A DNA stretch of 64,000 nucleotides from Candidatus Gastranaerophilales bacterium (lineage in GTDB: Bacteria > Cyanobacteriota > Vampirovibrionia > Gastranaerophilales > Gastranaerophilaceae). Below are positions 1-9,793 of the stretch, one piece after another. Under the pieces are notes generated by a model. That model saw only the letters and a list, made by a program, of their open reading frames with translations. It had not been told where the DNA came from and did no database searches. The position numbers and the translations under genes are program-made. Each line of letters starts with the position of its first letter. The first letter of the stretch is position 1. The stretch is from the NCBI GenBank assembly GCA_944325085.1, contig CALUYT010000050.1, positions 1 to 64,000 of the forward strand, written 5' to 3'.

Positions 1-3000
1 TAGTAGAATCGTCAGCAACTTTAGAGAAACCATCTTTGTTGAAGTGAGCAGCAACGCCGTTAGCGTAGATGTTATCAGCAGTGATATCAAGATTACCGCC
101 GTCTAATTTAGCGTTAGTAACTCTAACGGTAGAATCAGCCCAAGCGTAGTAACCATCAACCATTTCTCCATTAGGTCTAATATTTTTGTTGATATCCAAA
201 GCTTTAATATTAGCATTATCCGGAGTTATGTTATCATTTGGTCCAAAGTAATCTACTGGCATGTCAGGTACTGTACCTAAGTAGTCAATAGTAACATTTG
301 CACCTCTGCCGATGATAGTAATATCTTTATCAGCAGTTGTTTCTTTTATATGAAGGTCTCCAGAAGATTCGAAGTAGATATTTCCTTCTTTAGAAATTAA
401 ATCACATACTTCTGTATTTGTATATTTATCATCAAGACCTTTCATTGCAATGTCTTCGTTTGCAAGGATATCCATTGCATAACCGTCAGTAGATGTTTGA
501 TTAAATGTTAGTTTATTGTCCATATCACCAATTTTTCCGCTAGAGATAAGTGATATGCCTTTACCTTCAACATTAGCTTTAGAAGGGTCAGTAGAAGCGT
601 TAACCATATTGTATCTAGTACCATCTTTACCATAATCTACAGTAAGGATAACTCTACCGTCAGCTTTTATTTGATCAATATTCATATCAGAATCAACTGC
701 AGCATAGTTGATAACTAAATCATCTGGTTTATTAGCTTTTGTTGTAATTGCAGTAACTTTACCTTTAACATTAGCATTTACTGATTTTGTAAAATCTCTA
801 GTACCATCTTCTTTTGGACCTATACCTGTGCAAGCTGCGCCAGTGCAACCACCGCCAACTTCTGTACCGATAGTTCCATCTGTAACGTTCATATTTAGAT
901 TTCCGCCAGCATTAAGTAATGTTTTTTCAACACCGTAGTTAAGAATATTACCGTCAACAACTACGATATCAATATTGTTACCAGCAGTTACGTAATTGTC
1001 ATTTTCAGTGTTATCACCAATTACAACGCTACCGCCTTTTGAATCTATTTTTACATTGTTATCAGCTTTAACAATACCTTTGATGTTAACGCCACCATTT
1101 CCAGTGTTTTTAATATTTATGTTTGAATTATTATTAGTTACTCTTGCTGAAGATTCAATATTTATACCGTTTGCTCCAGTATTAGTTATTGTTGTATCTC
1201 CGTTTGAAGTAACGTTACCAGAAATGTTAACTCCAGCATTGCCAGTGTTATCCATAGTTAATGTTTCACCATTAGTAATTGTTCCTGAAACATTAAGACC
1301 TTTTTCACCGTGGTTTGTTATTGTTGTGTTATTTGTGTTTGAAACATTACCAACAATGTTTAAAGCTCCATTTTCATTAACCATAGCTAATGTACCATTT
1401 TGATTTGTTATGGTTCCATTAACGTTTAGGTTAGAACCTGTATTTGTAATATCTGCGTCACCGGTGTTTGAAATTGATCCATCTACATTTAGATCACCTT
1501 TTGTGTTAATAACTTCGGCTTTTCCACTGTTTGATACTTGTCCGTCAATATTGAAGCCAGCTTCTCCATTGTTTGTCATTGTTAAGCCTTCAGCTTCAAC
1601 ATTACCGGTTTCGGTTATATTAAATCCTTCAGCTCCATTATTTGTAATATCTAATTGACCATCTTTATTATCAATATTTCCAGAGATATTTAACTGAGTT
1701 CCATCATTTAAAATAGTTGCATTACCAGTATTTGTAAATGAGCCTCCAATGTTTAAATCTCCAGCTTTGTTTGTAACTTCTGCGGTTCCAATATTTTTAA
1801 CTGTGCCATCAATAATTAACCCGCCAGCTCCAGTATTTAGCATTGCTAGTTTTCCATTTGTGTCAATGTTACCTTCATTTAGAACATTTAAACCGCCACC
1901 AGCATAGTTTGTAATATTTGTATTTCCATTTTCATTTGTGATATTACCTGAAATATCTAAAGCTGCAATTTCTTTGTTGTATTCAGGTTGAGCTTCAACA
2001 CCATTTAAACCATAACCGTTTTGAATGCTGATATCTCCACCAGAATGATTTATATCGCCTGAAATATTAATACCTTCGTTACCATTATTTTGAATTTTTA
2101 AAGTTCCTTGAGTATCAATTTCTCCAGAAATTGTAAGTCCAGAATTAGCATCAAAAGTCAAGCCTGTTGATGTGTCTCCACCAGCTGTAGAATGTGTAAT
2201 TTGTGTATCACCAGTGTTGATAAGTTTACCAGAAATAACAGTATCAGCTTGGTTGTTATTTACAAGTAATTTACCATTAAGGTTTCCTACAGTTCCAGAT
2301 ATATTTACACCTTGGTCAGAACCTGCGTAGTTTCTAAGTTCGGTATTTCCGTTACCGTAGTTGATAACATCACCTGCAATGTTTATACCTGCAGTGTTAG
2401 ATGCATCATTTCTGTCTGAAGTGATTTTTATTTGACCGTTATTACTTGTAAATTCATTTCCAGTTTTTAAATTGTCAGTATTAACTAATTGATTAAATAA
2501 AGCATCAGCATTAGTTAAATTATTTGCTATCTTTGCTTCGTTAACACCTGCAAATACTCCTGCATTTTTTCCTACAGTGATTTGACCACCTTGTAATTCA
2601 ACATTGTTTGCTGCAAATACTTTACCATTTATAGTTATTTCTTTTCCTGAATTTGTTGATTTTAATTCATTTAAGTCAGCTCTTGGGTTATTTTTATAAT
2701 TTTGATATGTAACGTTGTCTGGGGTATATACGCCTAATGAACCTACGTTTAATACGCCTGAAGCTCCAACAACCATGCCATTAGGGGAAACAAATATTGC
2801 ATGACCGTTGTAGAATTGTCCATCTCTTACTGTGTTCAAAACACCGTTGATATTGATTTTATTATCAACAAGGTTTATAAATGTTTCGATATTGTCTGTT
2901 CCATATTTGTATATCAAATTGGCAATATCACCCTTTGATAGATTAAAGTTTTCGTATTTTGTATAACCTATGTCAGTTCCTGGAATTACTGCTCCAGGTT

Positions 3001-3142
3001 TAATATTAAATACACCATTGTTACCGTTAAAGCCTGTAATTTCAGAAGCTACAACTGTTAAAGCCATAGTTTGGTGGACTAAAAATAATCCGGTTAATGA
3101 GGCTGCTATAATTCTTTTCGACGTTTTCCCCTTACGTATCAT
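1..3142 (-). CDS. Filamentous haemagglutinin-type adhesin, 5' part (runs off left edge)
   Basis: About 1047 codons are open from an ATG at 3142 to the window edge, so the C-terminus is missing. A basic start (MIRKGKTSKR) and hydrophobic stretch form a Sec signal ending near A-L-T-V-V-A. Residues ~35-190 resemble the haemagglutination/TPS domain, with I-T-G-F-N-G-N, F-V-S-P-N-G-M-V-V-G-A and N-V-G-S-L-G-V. Residues ~250-700 are imperfect repeats rich in T-N-T-G, L-N-I-S-G and I-T-N, as expected for a right-handed beta-helix. AGGAAAGG precedes the ATG by a normal spacing. Family knowledge: such exoproteins are exported by a TpsB partner, which is not in this window. The leukotoxin LktA-like filamentous adhesins are a plausible subfamily, by inference. 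Confidence 0.85.
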   Translation of the reverse strand, partial: MIRKGKTSKRIIAASLTGLFLVHQTMALTVVASEITGFNGNNGVFNIKPGAVIPGTDIGYTKYENFNLSKGDIANLIYKYGTDNIETFINLVDNKININGVLNTVRDGQFYNGHAIFVSPNGMVVGASGVLNVGSLGVYTPDNVTYQNYKNNPRADLNELKSTNSGKEITINGKVFAANNVELQGGQITVGKNAGVFAGVNEAKIANNLTNADALFNQLVNTDNLKTGNEFTSNNGQIKITSDRNDASNTAGINIAGDVINYGNGNTELRNYAGSDQGVNISGTVGNLNGKLLVNNNQADTVISGKLINTGDTQITHSTAGGDTSTGLTFDANSGLTISGEIDTQGTLKIQNNGNEGINISGDINHSGGDISIQNGYGLNGVEAQPEYNKEIAALDISGNITNENGNTNITNYAGGGLNVLNEGNIDTNGKLAMLNTGAGGLIIDGTVKNIGTAEVTNKAGDLNIGGSFTNTGNATILNDGTQLNISGNIDNKDGQLDITNNGAEGFNITETGNVEAEGLTMTNNGEAGFNIDGQVSNSGKAEVINTKGDLNVDGSISNTGDADITNTGSNLNVNGTITNQNGTLAMVNENGALNIVGNVSNTNNTTITNHGEKGLNVSGTITNGETLTMDNTGNAGVNISGNVTSNGDTTITNTGANGINIESSARVTNNNSNINIKNTGNGGVNIKGIVKADNNVKIDSKGGSVVIGDNTENDNYVTAGNNIDIVVVDGNILNYGVEKTLLNAGGNLNMNVTDGTIGTEVGGGCTGAACTGIGPKEDGTRDFTKSVNANVKGKVTAITTKANKPDDLVINYAAVDSDMNIDQIKADGRVILTVDYGKDGTRYNMVNASTDPSKANVEGKGISLISSGKIGDMDNKLTFNQTSTDGYAMDILANEDIAMKGLDDKYTNTEVCDLISKEGNIYFESSGDLHIKETTADKDITIIGRGANVTIDYLGTVPDMPVDYFGPNDNITPDNANIKALDINKNIRPNGEMVDGYYAWADSTVRVTNAKLDGGNLDITADNIYANGVAAHFNKDGFSKVADDST

Positions 3143-3190
3143 ATCAGAATCCTTTCCTAATTTTTAATAGTTTAGATATCTTTGTTATAT

Positions 3191-3199
3191 ATTGTAGCA
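3191..3199 (-). promoter_or_regulatory. Extended -10 promoter of the filamentous adhesin
   Basis: On the minus strand the sequence TGcTACAAT is an extended -10 box about 48 nt upstream of the adhesin ATG. This gives a leader of about 40 nt that contains the AGGAAAGG ribosome-binding site. No good -35 is visible, which is usual for extended -10 promoters. Confidence 0.5.
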
Positions 3200-3326
3200 G
3201 ACACATAAAGGAAAATGTGCTATTATTACGATTTCTTAAGGCATATTTTCCCCATGCTGCCTAATATAATTAATAACGTCTAAAAATTAGGAAAGTTGCT
3301 ATTAAATCTTCAATTGTTAATTTTTA

Positions 3327-4781
3327 TTAAAGTTCTGATTTGATAAGTTTTCTGCATACAAAGAAGTATATGATATAGAATAATATCAGTAGAGAACTCA
3401 TTTGTATTGCACTGTTAATTGCGATGTCAAAACCTTTATAGAAATATAGTAATATACCGCTTGGAATTGCAGCAAGTAATATTCTAAGGCTTATATTTTT
3501 AGGAAAATATAAATTTAGTTTTGGTAGCACAATTATTACACTTAATAGGAAATATAAAAAGTTTGCAGCAAATGTTGCAAGCCCTACTCCTGCCAATCCC
3601 ATTTTTGGTATTAGCACTATGTTAAGGATTACTCCAACGATTCCAGATATAAGTTTAATAATAAATTCTATATGTGTTTTATTTGCTAAATGGTATTGTA
3701 ATGTTGTGTAATCGGCCATTGCCAAGAAAAATACGCCATATGCAAAATAAGGTACCAAAGTGCTGGCTTCTGCAAATTTTGCATTAGCAAATATTTGAGT
3801 ATATTCTACATTGTATATTGACATTACAGTAATGATAGGTAGTGATACTAAAATGTAGTATCCTAGAAATTTTGAAATGATTGGTCTTACATCAATTTTT
3901 GCTTCATATAAATTAATAATTCTAGGGACTGCAGCAACTGTAATCATTGCAAATAGTGTCATTAGGATAGGTAGAGTTAGTCCATATCCAACACCTACTA
4001 ATGCTGCTTTTGAAAAACCACTTATACTGTTCATAATAAATTTGTTACTTTGGGTTATAATCCAAGCACTAAGTGCTGTTGCAGCAATTGGAATTCCGTA
4101 TTTTGCAATTGGTAATATGAATTTCCATTCGATTTTTTGAAATCTAAAAACCTTGAGAATTTCACTCTGATAGAATAATAATATATCGATTAGTGATATT
4201 GATACACCCATACCTAACAAAATTGACGCCGCACCAAGATTAAAGAATTTTGCAAAGAATACTGCTAAAAATATGGTTGCAAATTGGTTTAGTATTGTGG
4301 TTAGAGTGTAAGACATTGATTTTAGCTGTGCTCTTAATAATTGAGACAGTAATGCTCTTATTGCAACTGGAATTATAAGTAACAGCACTGCAACAAAGTA
4401 TTTAAAAGGTACATGGAATAAACTATATAAGCTATCTTTGAATAAGAAAGATATAGCAAACATTAATGCAATATTTATTGTCAAAATAGTAACAAGGGTT
4501 GTTAAATATTTTGGCAAATCATCTAAGATTTGATGATGTCTGAAAAATCTTAATCCGGATAAACCAACCCAGTCAGAAAATATTATGCAAAGAAAAGATA
4601 GCATAGCTATTGCAATTGTGTACATACCATATTGTTCAGTTGTGAATATACTTGTATAAATAGGTACGGTTATTACATTCCCAAGCATTCCGCAAAGTTT
4701 GGAAGGTGCATATTTCAGAATATCTGTAAATATACCTTTTACTTCTTGTTCTTCCAGTTCTTTATTTTCTATATATTCCAT
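3327..4781 (-). CDS. Oligosaccharide/polysaccharide flippase (Wzx/MATE-like)
   Basis: This is a 484-residue integral membrane protein with about 12-14 hydrophobic segments after a short polar N-terminus. Its overall pattern matches the polysaccharide biosynthesis (RfbX/Wzx, MOP superfamily) proteins, for example L-R-F-F-R-H-H near residue 80 and paired charged residues between helices. Members flip undecaprenyl-linked glycans across the inner membrane. It lies 21 nt downstream of rimO and has its own AAAAGGAG site. No glycosyltransferase cluster is adjacent, so the substrate cannot be inferred. A lipid II flippase (MurJ) is less likely because MurJ is usually longer and has different motifs. 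Confidence 0.75.
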   Translation of the reverse strand: MEYIENKELEEQEVKGIFTDILKYAPSKLCGMLGNVITVPIYTSIFTTEQYGMYTIAIAMLSFLCIIFSDWVGLSGLRFFRHHQILDDLPKYLTTLVTILTINIALMFAISFLFKDSLYSLFHVPFKYFVAVLLLIIPVAIRALLSQLLRAQLKSMSYTLTTILNQFATIFLAVFFAKFFNLGAASILLGMGVSISLIDILLFYQSEILKVFRFQKIEWKFILPIAKYGIPIAATALSAWIITQSNKFIMNSISGFSKAALVGVGYGLTLPILMTLFAMITVAAVPRIINLYEAKIDVRPIISKFLGYYILVSLPIITVMSIYNVEYTQIFANAKFAEASTLVPYFAYGVFFLAMADYTTLQYHLANKTHIEFIIKLISGIVGVILNIVLIPKMGLAGVGLATFAANFLYFLLSVIIVLPKLNLYFPKNISLRILLAAIPSGILLYFYKGFDIAINSAIQMSSLLILFYIIYFFVCRKLIKSEL

Positions 4782-4802
4782 ATTACTCCTTTTATATTTT
4801 AT

Positions 4803-6110
4803 TTAATTTATAATTTCACCAAAAAGATCGTATTCATCAACTTTGGTTATTTTCACTGTTTCTATATCTCCTGGTACTACATTCTGATCTGAATGAGCAT
4901 ATACAACTCCGTCAATTTCTGGTGCATCGTGTTCAGATCGAAGGATAATAACTCCATCATCAGTATATCCCTCTACGATACATTTTATGGTCTTATTGAT
5001 ATATTTTTCGTTGTTTTCTAGTGATATTTTTTGTTGCAATTCCATTAATCTTTTTCTTCTTTGTTTTTTGATTTTTGCCGGAACTTGCCCTTTTAGTGCG
5101 TAAGAATAGGTGTTTTTTTCTCTTGAATATTCAAAAGCTCCCATTCTATCAAATTTAACGTCTTTAACAAATTGATACAAATGTTCAAATTCTTCTTCAG
5201 TTTCTCCCGGATAACCTACTATTAACGATGTTCTAATTGATACTCCAGGTATCTTTTCCCTGATTTTTTCGACAAGTTTTCTATAGTCCATAACAGGTCT
5301 TCTCATTGATTCTAGTACTCTAGGATGAGAATGTTGTAGTGGTATATCTATATATTTAACAACTTTATCAAGTCTTGCAATTGCTTCAATTAGTTCATCT
5401 GTCATTTGTGTAGGATAAGCATACATTATTCTTATCCAGGATAAATTTTCTATTTTATTTAATTCTTCCAATAATTTTGGTAGTGCTTGTTTTCCATATA
5501 GGTCAATACCGTAAGAAGATGTATCTTGGGCTATTAATATAATTTCTGTTACACCTTTATTAACAAGTTCTTCGGCTTCTTTTACTATATTTTCAATTGG
5601 ACGGGAGACATATTTGCCTCTAAGTTTAGGGATAATACAGTATCCGCATTGATAATTACAACCTTCCCCTATTTTTAGATAAGAGCTGGCTCCCATTGTT
5701 ATTTGCTGTCTTTTTATATCTTCAGGGTAGGTATATTTAGGGGTTTCATCTATTATTGATGTATATTCTTTTTTTGAATTAATATTTTTAATAACTTTTA
5801 CAATATCATATAGGTTTGAGGTGCCAATCATTCCTGAAATTTCTGGAATTGCTTCTTTTAATTCTTCTTTGTGCTTTTGAGATAGGCAACCTGCTACAAT
5901 AACTTTTTTCCCTTCATTTACCATTTCAAGAATACTTTGAACAGATTCTTTTTCTGCATCATGGATAAATGAGCAGGTGTTAATTATTACAATTTCTGCA
6001 TCTTGTTCATCTAGGGTTATTGAATAACCGTTTTTTTCTAATATACCAAGTAGTAATTCCGAATCTACAAGGTTTTTTGCGCAACCATGATTTATTAGTG
6101 ATATTTTCAT
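4803..6110 (-). CDS. rimO: Ribosomal protein S12 methylthiotransferase RimO
   Basis: RimO is a radical-SAM enzyme that methylthiolates the conserved aspartate of ribosomal protein S12. The N-terminal UPF0004 domain starts with G-C-A-K-N-L-V-D-S-E, the RimO form that distinguishes it from MiaB. Further cluster cysteines are N-T-C-S-F and A-G-C-L-S. The radical-SAM motif is C-N-Y-Q-C-G-Y-C, and a TRAM-like C-terminus ends in Y-D-L-F-G-E. I chose the ATG at 6110 (435 residues) because AAGGGAA lies just upstream and the product then starts directly at the family N-terminus. The frame stays open 10 codons further, to 6140, without support. It is first in a pair with the flippase. Confidence 0.93.
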   Translation of the reverse strand: MKISLINHGCAKNLVDSELLLGILEKNGYSITLDEQDAEIVIINTCSFIHDAEKESVQSILEMVNEGKKVIVAGCLSQKHKEELKEAIPEISGMIGTSNLYDIVKVIKNINSKKEYTSIIDETPKYTYPEDIKRQQITMGASSYLKIGEGCNYQCGYCIIPKLRGKYVSRPIENIVKEAEELVNKGVTEIILIAQDTSSYGIDLYGKQALPKLLEELNKIENLSWIRIMYAYPTQMTDELIEAIARLDKVVKYIDIPLQHSHPRVLESMRRPVMDYRKLVEKIREKIPGVSIRTSLIVGYPGETEEEFEHLYQFVKDVKFDRMGAFEYSREKNTYSYALKGQVPAKIKKQRRKRLMELQQKISLENNEKYINKTIKCIVEGYTDDGVIILRSEHDAPEIDGVVYAHSDQNVVPGDIETVKITKVDEYDLFGEIIN

Positions 6111-6164
6111 ACATTTCCCTTTGTTGTTTAATTTTATCATTAATTGTAAAATTTATTCTAATTA

Positions 6165-6193
6165 TTACAATATATTGATAATTTTGTTATAAA
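6165..6193 (+). promoter_or_regulatory. Promoter of U32 gene, probably leaderless
   Basis: TTACAA (6165-6170), a 17-nt spacer and TATAAA (6188-6193) are preceded by TG at -15/-14. Only 8 nt separate the -10 from the ATG at 6202 and no Shine-Dalgarno sequence is present. Transcription would start at or next to the start codon. Confidence 0.55.
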
Positions 6194-6201
6194 ATGCTTG
6201 T

Positions 6202-7971
6202 ATGAAAAGTGTTGAATTATTAGCTCCAGCAAAAAATTTAGAAACAGCAATTGCTGCTATTAATAGTGGTGCAGATGCTATATATATCGGAGCGAGTTGT
6301 TTTGGAGCAAGGAAAAATGCCCAAAATTCCTTGGAAGATATTGAAAATCTGGTTAAATATGCGCATAAGTTTTACGTCAAAATTCATGTTGCGATTAATA
6401 CAATTCTTAATAATCAAGAATTAGAAAATGCCATTGATTTGATTAAAAAGCTATATAATATTGGTGTTGATGCTATTATTGTTCAGGACATGGCTATTGT
6501 GAAAGCTGCTATTGATGGAAAAATTCCACCAATTCAAATTCATGCAAGTACTCAGTGTAATAGTAGATCGGTTGAGAAAGTAGAATTTTTTGATAATTTG
6601 GGGTTGTCTCGTGTAATTCTTGCTAGAGAATTATCAATTGATACGATTAAAGAGATTTGTAAGGTTTGTTCTTGTGAGATAGAGACTTTTATTCATGGTG
6701 CATTATGTGTTTCTTATAGTGGTCAATGTTATTTGTCTTATGCTAATGGTGGTAGATCTGCAAATAGAGGTGAATGTGCACAACCTTGCAGAAAGAAATA
6801 TTCTTTGGTTGATGAAACCGGAAAGGTTTTATTAAAAGATAAATATTTGCTTTCTTTAAAAGATTTTAATGCTTCTGAATATTTAGAAGAGTTGATTACT
6901 GCAGGAGTTAAATCTTTTAAAATTGAAGGTCGTTTGAAAGATGTTAATTATGTAAAAAATGTTGTTGCATATTATAATGAGTTAATAAATAAATTTGCAA
7001 AACGTACTTCTTCAGGGAAAGTGTTTTTAGATTTTGAACCAGATGTTGAAAAAACATTTAACAGAGGTTATACAACTTATTTCTTAAAAGAAAGAGGGCA
7101 ATGTTTTAACTTTTTATCTCCAAAATCAAGAGGTAAAAAAATAGGGAAAGTAAAACGTGTTTTTCATAATTATTTTGAAATTGATGCACAATTAAGCCCT
7201 CAAGATGGTATTTGTTTTATATCAGATGGTGAAATGCAAGGCTTTTTGGTAAATAGAGTTGAAGGTCATAAAATTTATCCAAATAAAATGGATGGAATTA
7301 AATCTGGTGTTCAATTATATAGAAATTTAGATTTTGAGTTTGAAAAAGTTTTGAATTCATCAAAAACAGTAAGAAAACTTGGTGTGAATTTTAAAATAGG
7401 TGGTAATTTGATTACTGCAATTGATGAAGATAATAATATTGTTTCAATGCCTATTGAGCAGGGAGAAGTTCCAAATAATATTGACAAGTTAAAAGAAAAT
7501 TTTATATCTCAGTTTAAAAAGACTGGAAATAGTGATTTTTATACTGTTAGTGTTGAAATTCTGGATGATAATTTAACTTTTTTACCTGTTTCAAAAATTA
7601 ATGAGCTGAGAAGAAATGTTTTATCATTATTGATGGAAGAAAGACTTAAAAATTATAAAAGAGAGTTGCAACAACCTATTAAGTATAATAAATATCCTCA
7701 ACTAAAATTAGATTATAGGGCTAACGTTTATAATGATGAAGCTGCAGCGTTTTATAAAGAATGTGGATGTGAGGTTGTTGATAGTGCGCTCGAAGTTAAT
7801 TCAAATATACCTAATAATATAGAGTTGATGCGCACAAAACATTGTTTGAAATATGCTGCAGGTTTGTGTGGCAAATCTTGCAAAAACTTGTATCTAACAG
7901 ATGCTAAGGGCAAAAAATATGCCCTTAGATTTGATTGTAAAAATTGTGAAATGGTTATATTAAATTCTTAA
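6202..7971 (+). CDS. U32 family protein, probable RNA hydroxylation factor (RlhA/TrhP-like)
   Basis: This 589-residue protein starts with E-L-L-A-P-A-K-N-L-E and G-A-D-A-I-Y-I-G, the TIM-barrel signature of the U32 family. The family hallmark F-I-H-G-A-L-C-V-S-Y-S-G-Q-C and C-A-Q-P-C-R supply Fe-S cysteines. The length with an extra C-terminal region holding C-G-K-S-C and C-K-N-C resembles RlhA (23S rRNA 5-hydroxycytidine) more than the shorter TrhP (tRNA 5-hydroxyuridine). The older annotation is collagenase-like peptidase. Which RNA is modified cannot be read from the sequence. It is divergent from rimO, another translation-modification gene. Confidence 0.8.
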   Translation: MKSVELLAPAKNLETAIAAINSGADAIYIGASCFGARKNAQNSLEDIENLVKYAHKFYVKIHVAINTILNNQELENAIDLIKKLYNIGVDAIIVQDMAIVKAAIDGKIPPIQIHASTQCNSRSVEKVEFFDNLGLSRVILARELSIDTIKEICKVCSCEIETFIHGALCVSYSGQCYLSYANGGRSANRGECAQPCRKKYSLVDETGKVLLKDKYLLSLKDFNASEYLEELITAGVKSFKIEGRLKDVNYVKNVVAYYNELINKFAKRTSSGKVFLDFEPDVEKTFNRGYTTYFLKERGQCFNFLSPKSRGKKIGKVKRVFHNYFEIDAQLSPQDGICFISDGEMQGFLVNRVEGHKIYPNKMDGIKSGVQLYRNLDFEFEKVLNSSKTVRKLGVNFKIGGNLITAIDEDNNIVSMPIEQGEVPNNIDKLKENFISQFKKTGNSDFYTVSVEILDDNLTFLPVSKINELRRNVLSLLMEERLKNYKRELQQPIKYNKYPQLKLDYRANVYNDEAAAFYKECGCEVVDSALEVNSNIPNNIELMRTKHCLKYAAGLCGKSCKNLYLTDAKGKKYALRFDCKNCEMVILNS

Positions 7972-7976
7972 AATGT

Positions 7977-8528
7977 TTATTTTATTAGAGCCTGTACAGC
8001 TTTAAAATCAGGGTGCTTTGATGTCTTTAGTAATTCAAATAGTGCGATTTCAACACAAGTAATTTTAGCTCCATATTGTTTTAGTAATTCTAATCCGGCT
8101 TTGTATTCGTCTTTATTTCTGCTAGCACAAGCATCTTTTATTACATAAACTTCAAAGCCTTCATTTATTAAATCTGCAGCTGTTTGTAGTACACAAATAT
8201 GGGTTTCTATACCGCCGATTAAAATTTGTTTTATCCCATTATTTTTGAGTTCTTCAATTTTATTTTTGAATTCCTCTTCTAATAGTGCTGAAAATGCTGA
8301 TTTTTCAATTGTATAAGCTGTTTGAGATAAATTTTCTTTTAATGTTGGTACAGTATTACCAAGACCTTTTGGATATTGTTCTGTGACAATTGTTGGAATT
8401 GATAATATATCTGCAGCTTTTGCTATTTTTGCCATTTTTTCGGCTGCGCTAGGACCATATTTCGATGCTAAAACTAATCTGTCTTGAATATCTATTATTA
8501 CTAGTGCACAATCTTTTATGTTTAACAT
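7977..8528 (-). CDS. Isochorismatase-family cysteine hydrolase
   Basis: This 183-residue Rossmann-like hydrolase has the catalytic Asp in A-L-V-I-I-D-I-Q-D and the catalytic Cys in G-G-I-E-T-H-I-C-V-L-Q-T-A, preceded by a cis-peptide-type Gly-Ile. It resembles the YcaC-like and nicotinamidase-related group. The metal-binding residues typical of nicotinamidase are not obvious, so the substrate is unknown. AAGGAG precedes the ATG. It is the last gene of the operon that starts with the transketolase C-half, 5 nt after the receiver/GGDEF gene. Confidence 0.8.
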   Translation of the reverse strand: MLNIKDCALVIIDIQDRLVLASKYGPSAAEKMAKIAKAADILSIPTIVTEQYPKGLGNTVPTLKENLSQTAYTIEKSAFSALLEEEFKNKIEELKNNGIKQILIGGIETHICVLQTAADLINEGFEVYVIKDACASRNKDEYKAGLELLKQYGAKITCVEIALFELLKTSKHPDFKAVQALIK

Positions 8529-8533
8529 TATAT

Positions 8534-9787
8534 TTACTCCTTATTGTATGTTGACTCTTTGTACTCTTCTTTAAGTTTTTTTAGTAGATTATTTAATAAT
8601 TTTTCGGTAAGTTGGCTTAGCGGAATTTCAATTTTTGAATTTTCAGCGCTATCCAATCCGCTATGCGTAATTTCAATTTTGAATTTTGCATAGCCGTTAT
8701 AACGTATTGTTAGTTCACTATGTAAGTCATTATTTTTTAGGCTAAAAACACTTTCTATATTGTTTGCATATTGACTTACTTGTGTATTTGTAAGTTTTGT
8801 CTCACATTCTTTTTGAAATCTATAAAATATTGGGGTAATAACGGTATTCATTTTGTTTGTGAATGCCATTTTGAATAATTTAAAATTCTTTTTCGTTTCT
8901 TTTGTATTATCTTCATCATCAAGCCAGCTGTTTTGTATGTCTATATTGTCTTCTAGGCAAACAGCTTGCAAGTCGTTTTGTATAGCTGAAGTCAGACCGT
9001 CTTGAGAGTTTTTATCCAAGGTTTCGAAAGATTGTATTCCAATTTTTGATAGACCTGCTCTTATTAAGAATTCTTCTCCCATTTTACCTTGAATTTTTTT
9101 TATTAAACTTTTAGCTCCTGTTAAATCGATATTAGGAAGTATTAAATAGAACTTTCCACCCCTAGCTACAGCAATAATATCATCTTTACGAACACTGTTT
9201 TTTATAGATGTAGCTAGTCTGTTTGTGGAAATTTTTGTTTTTGTTTTATCATCAAGTGTTAATATTGCAAAAACTCCGTTTTGTATTCTTAAATTGTCAG
9301 AAATATCAACGAAAATTTCTTTAAGATGCTTATAATTATATAAGTTTGTTTTAGCATCAATAACACCTTGTTGATATAAAAACTTCTCGTTTCTAACACC
9401 TATTTCTTTTAGGGTTCTTAATCTAAAACAATTAATTGTTTTTATAAGCATTTCATAAGCTTCTGCATCTGTTAGAAAATAATCATAAATGCCATTATCA
9501 TATGCATTGAGTATAAATTCAGGGTTTAAATCATTAAGTAATAATATTATTTCAGAATCTTCTTTGACTTCTTTTATATTTTTAATCATTTTCAATGTTA
9601 GAGCGTTATCTTCAAGCTCATGCAAAATAACAACATAATACAAAGAATTTTCTAAAATCTTTTTTGCATTTTTTGTATTACATACAGTAATATGGTCATT
9701 AGACCTTAGCAAAATCAATTTTTCAAGTACTGATTTTGCAATTTCTTCGTAATCTGTAATGAGTAAAATATTATTACTATCTATCAT
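8534..9787 (-). CDS. Degenerate receiver plus degenerate GGDEF protein with unknown C-terminal domain
   Basis: Residues ~5-125 have a receiver fold pattern, but the expected phospho-acceptor position reads V-V-I-L-H-E (His56 in place of Asp). Residues ~140-290 resemble a GGDEF domain, including D-A-K-T-N-L-Y-N-Y and V-R-K-D-D-I-I-A-V, yet the signature is R-G-G-K-F (210-213) instead of G-G-D/E-E-F. Diguanylate cyclase activity is therefore unlikely. Residues ~305-417 are a charged domain I do not recognise. It follows ftsX by 6 nt, so a role as a pseudo-signalling partner of FtsEX or the cell envelope is possible but inferred. Confidence 0.7.
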   Translation of the reverse strand: MIDSNNILLITDYEEIAKSVLEKLILLRSNDHITVCNTKNAKKILENSLYYVVILHELEDNALTLKMIKNIKEVKEDSEIILLLNDLNPEFILNAYDNGIYDYFLTDAEAYEMLIKTINCFRLRTLKEIGVRNEKFLYQQGVIDAKTNLYNYKHLKEIFVDISDNLRIQNGVFAILTLDDKTKTKISTNRLATSIKNSVRKDDIIAVARGGKFYLILPNIDLTGAKSLIKKIQGKMGEEFLIRAGLSKIGIQSFETLDKNSQDGLTSAIQNDLQAVCLEDNIDIQNSWLDDEDNTKETKKNFKLFKMAFTNKMNTVITPIFYRFQKECETKLTNTQVSQYANNIESVFSLKNNDLHSELTIRYNGYAKFKIEITHSGLDSAENSKIEIPLSQLTEKLLNNLLKKLKEEYKESTYNKE

Positions 9788-9793
9788 TAAGTT

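Noticed and set aside
708..1658. Three plus-strand frames rich in L, P and V across the left edge
   Set aside because: They mirror the repetitive minus-strand adhesin gene; codon bias and the signal peptide/ribosome-binding site support only the minus strand.
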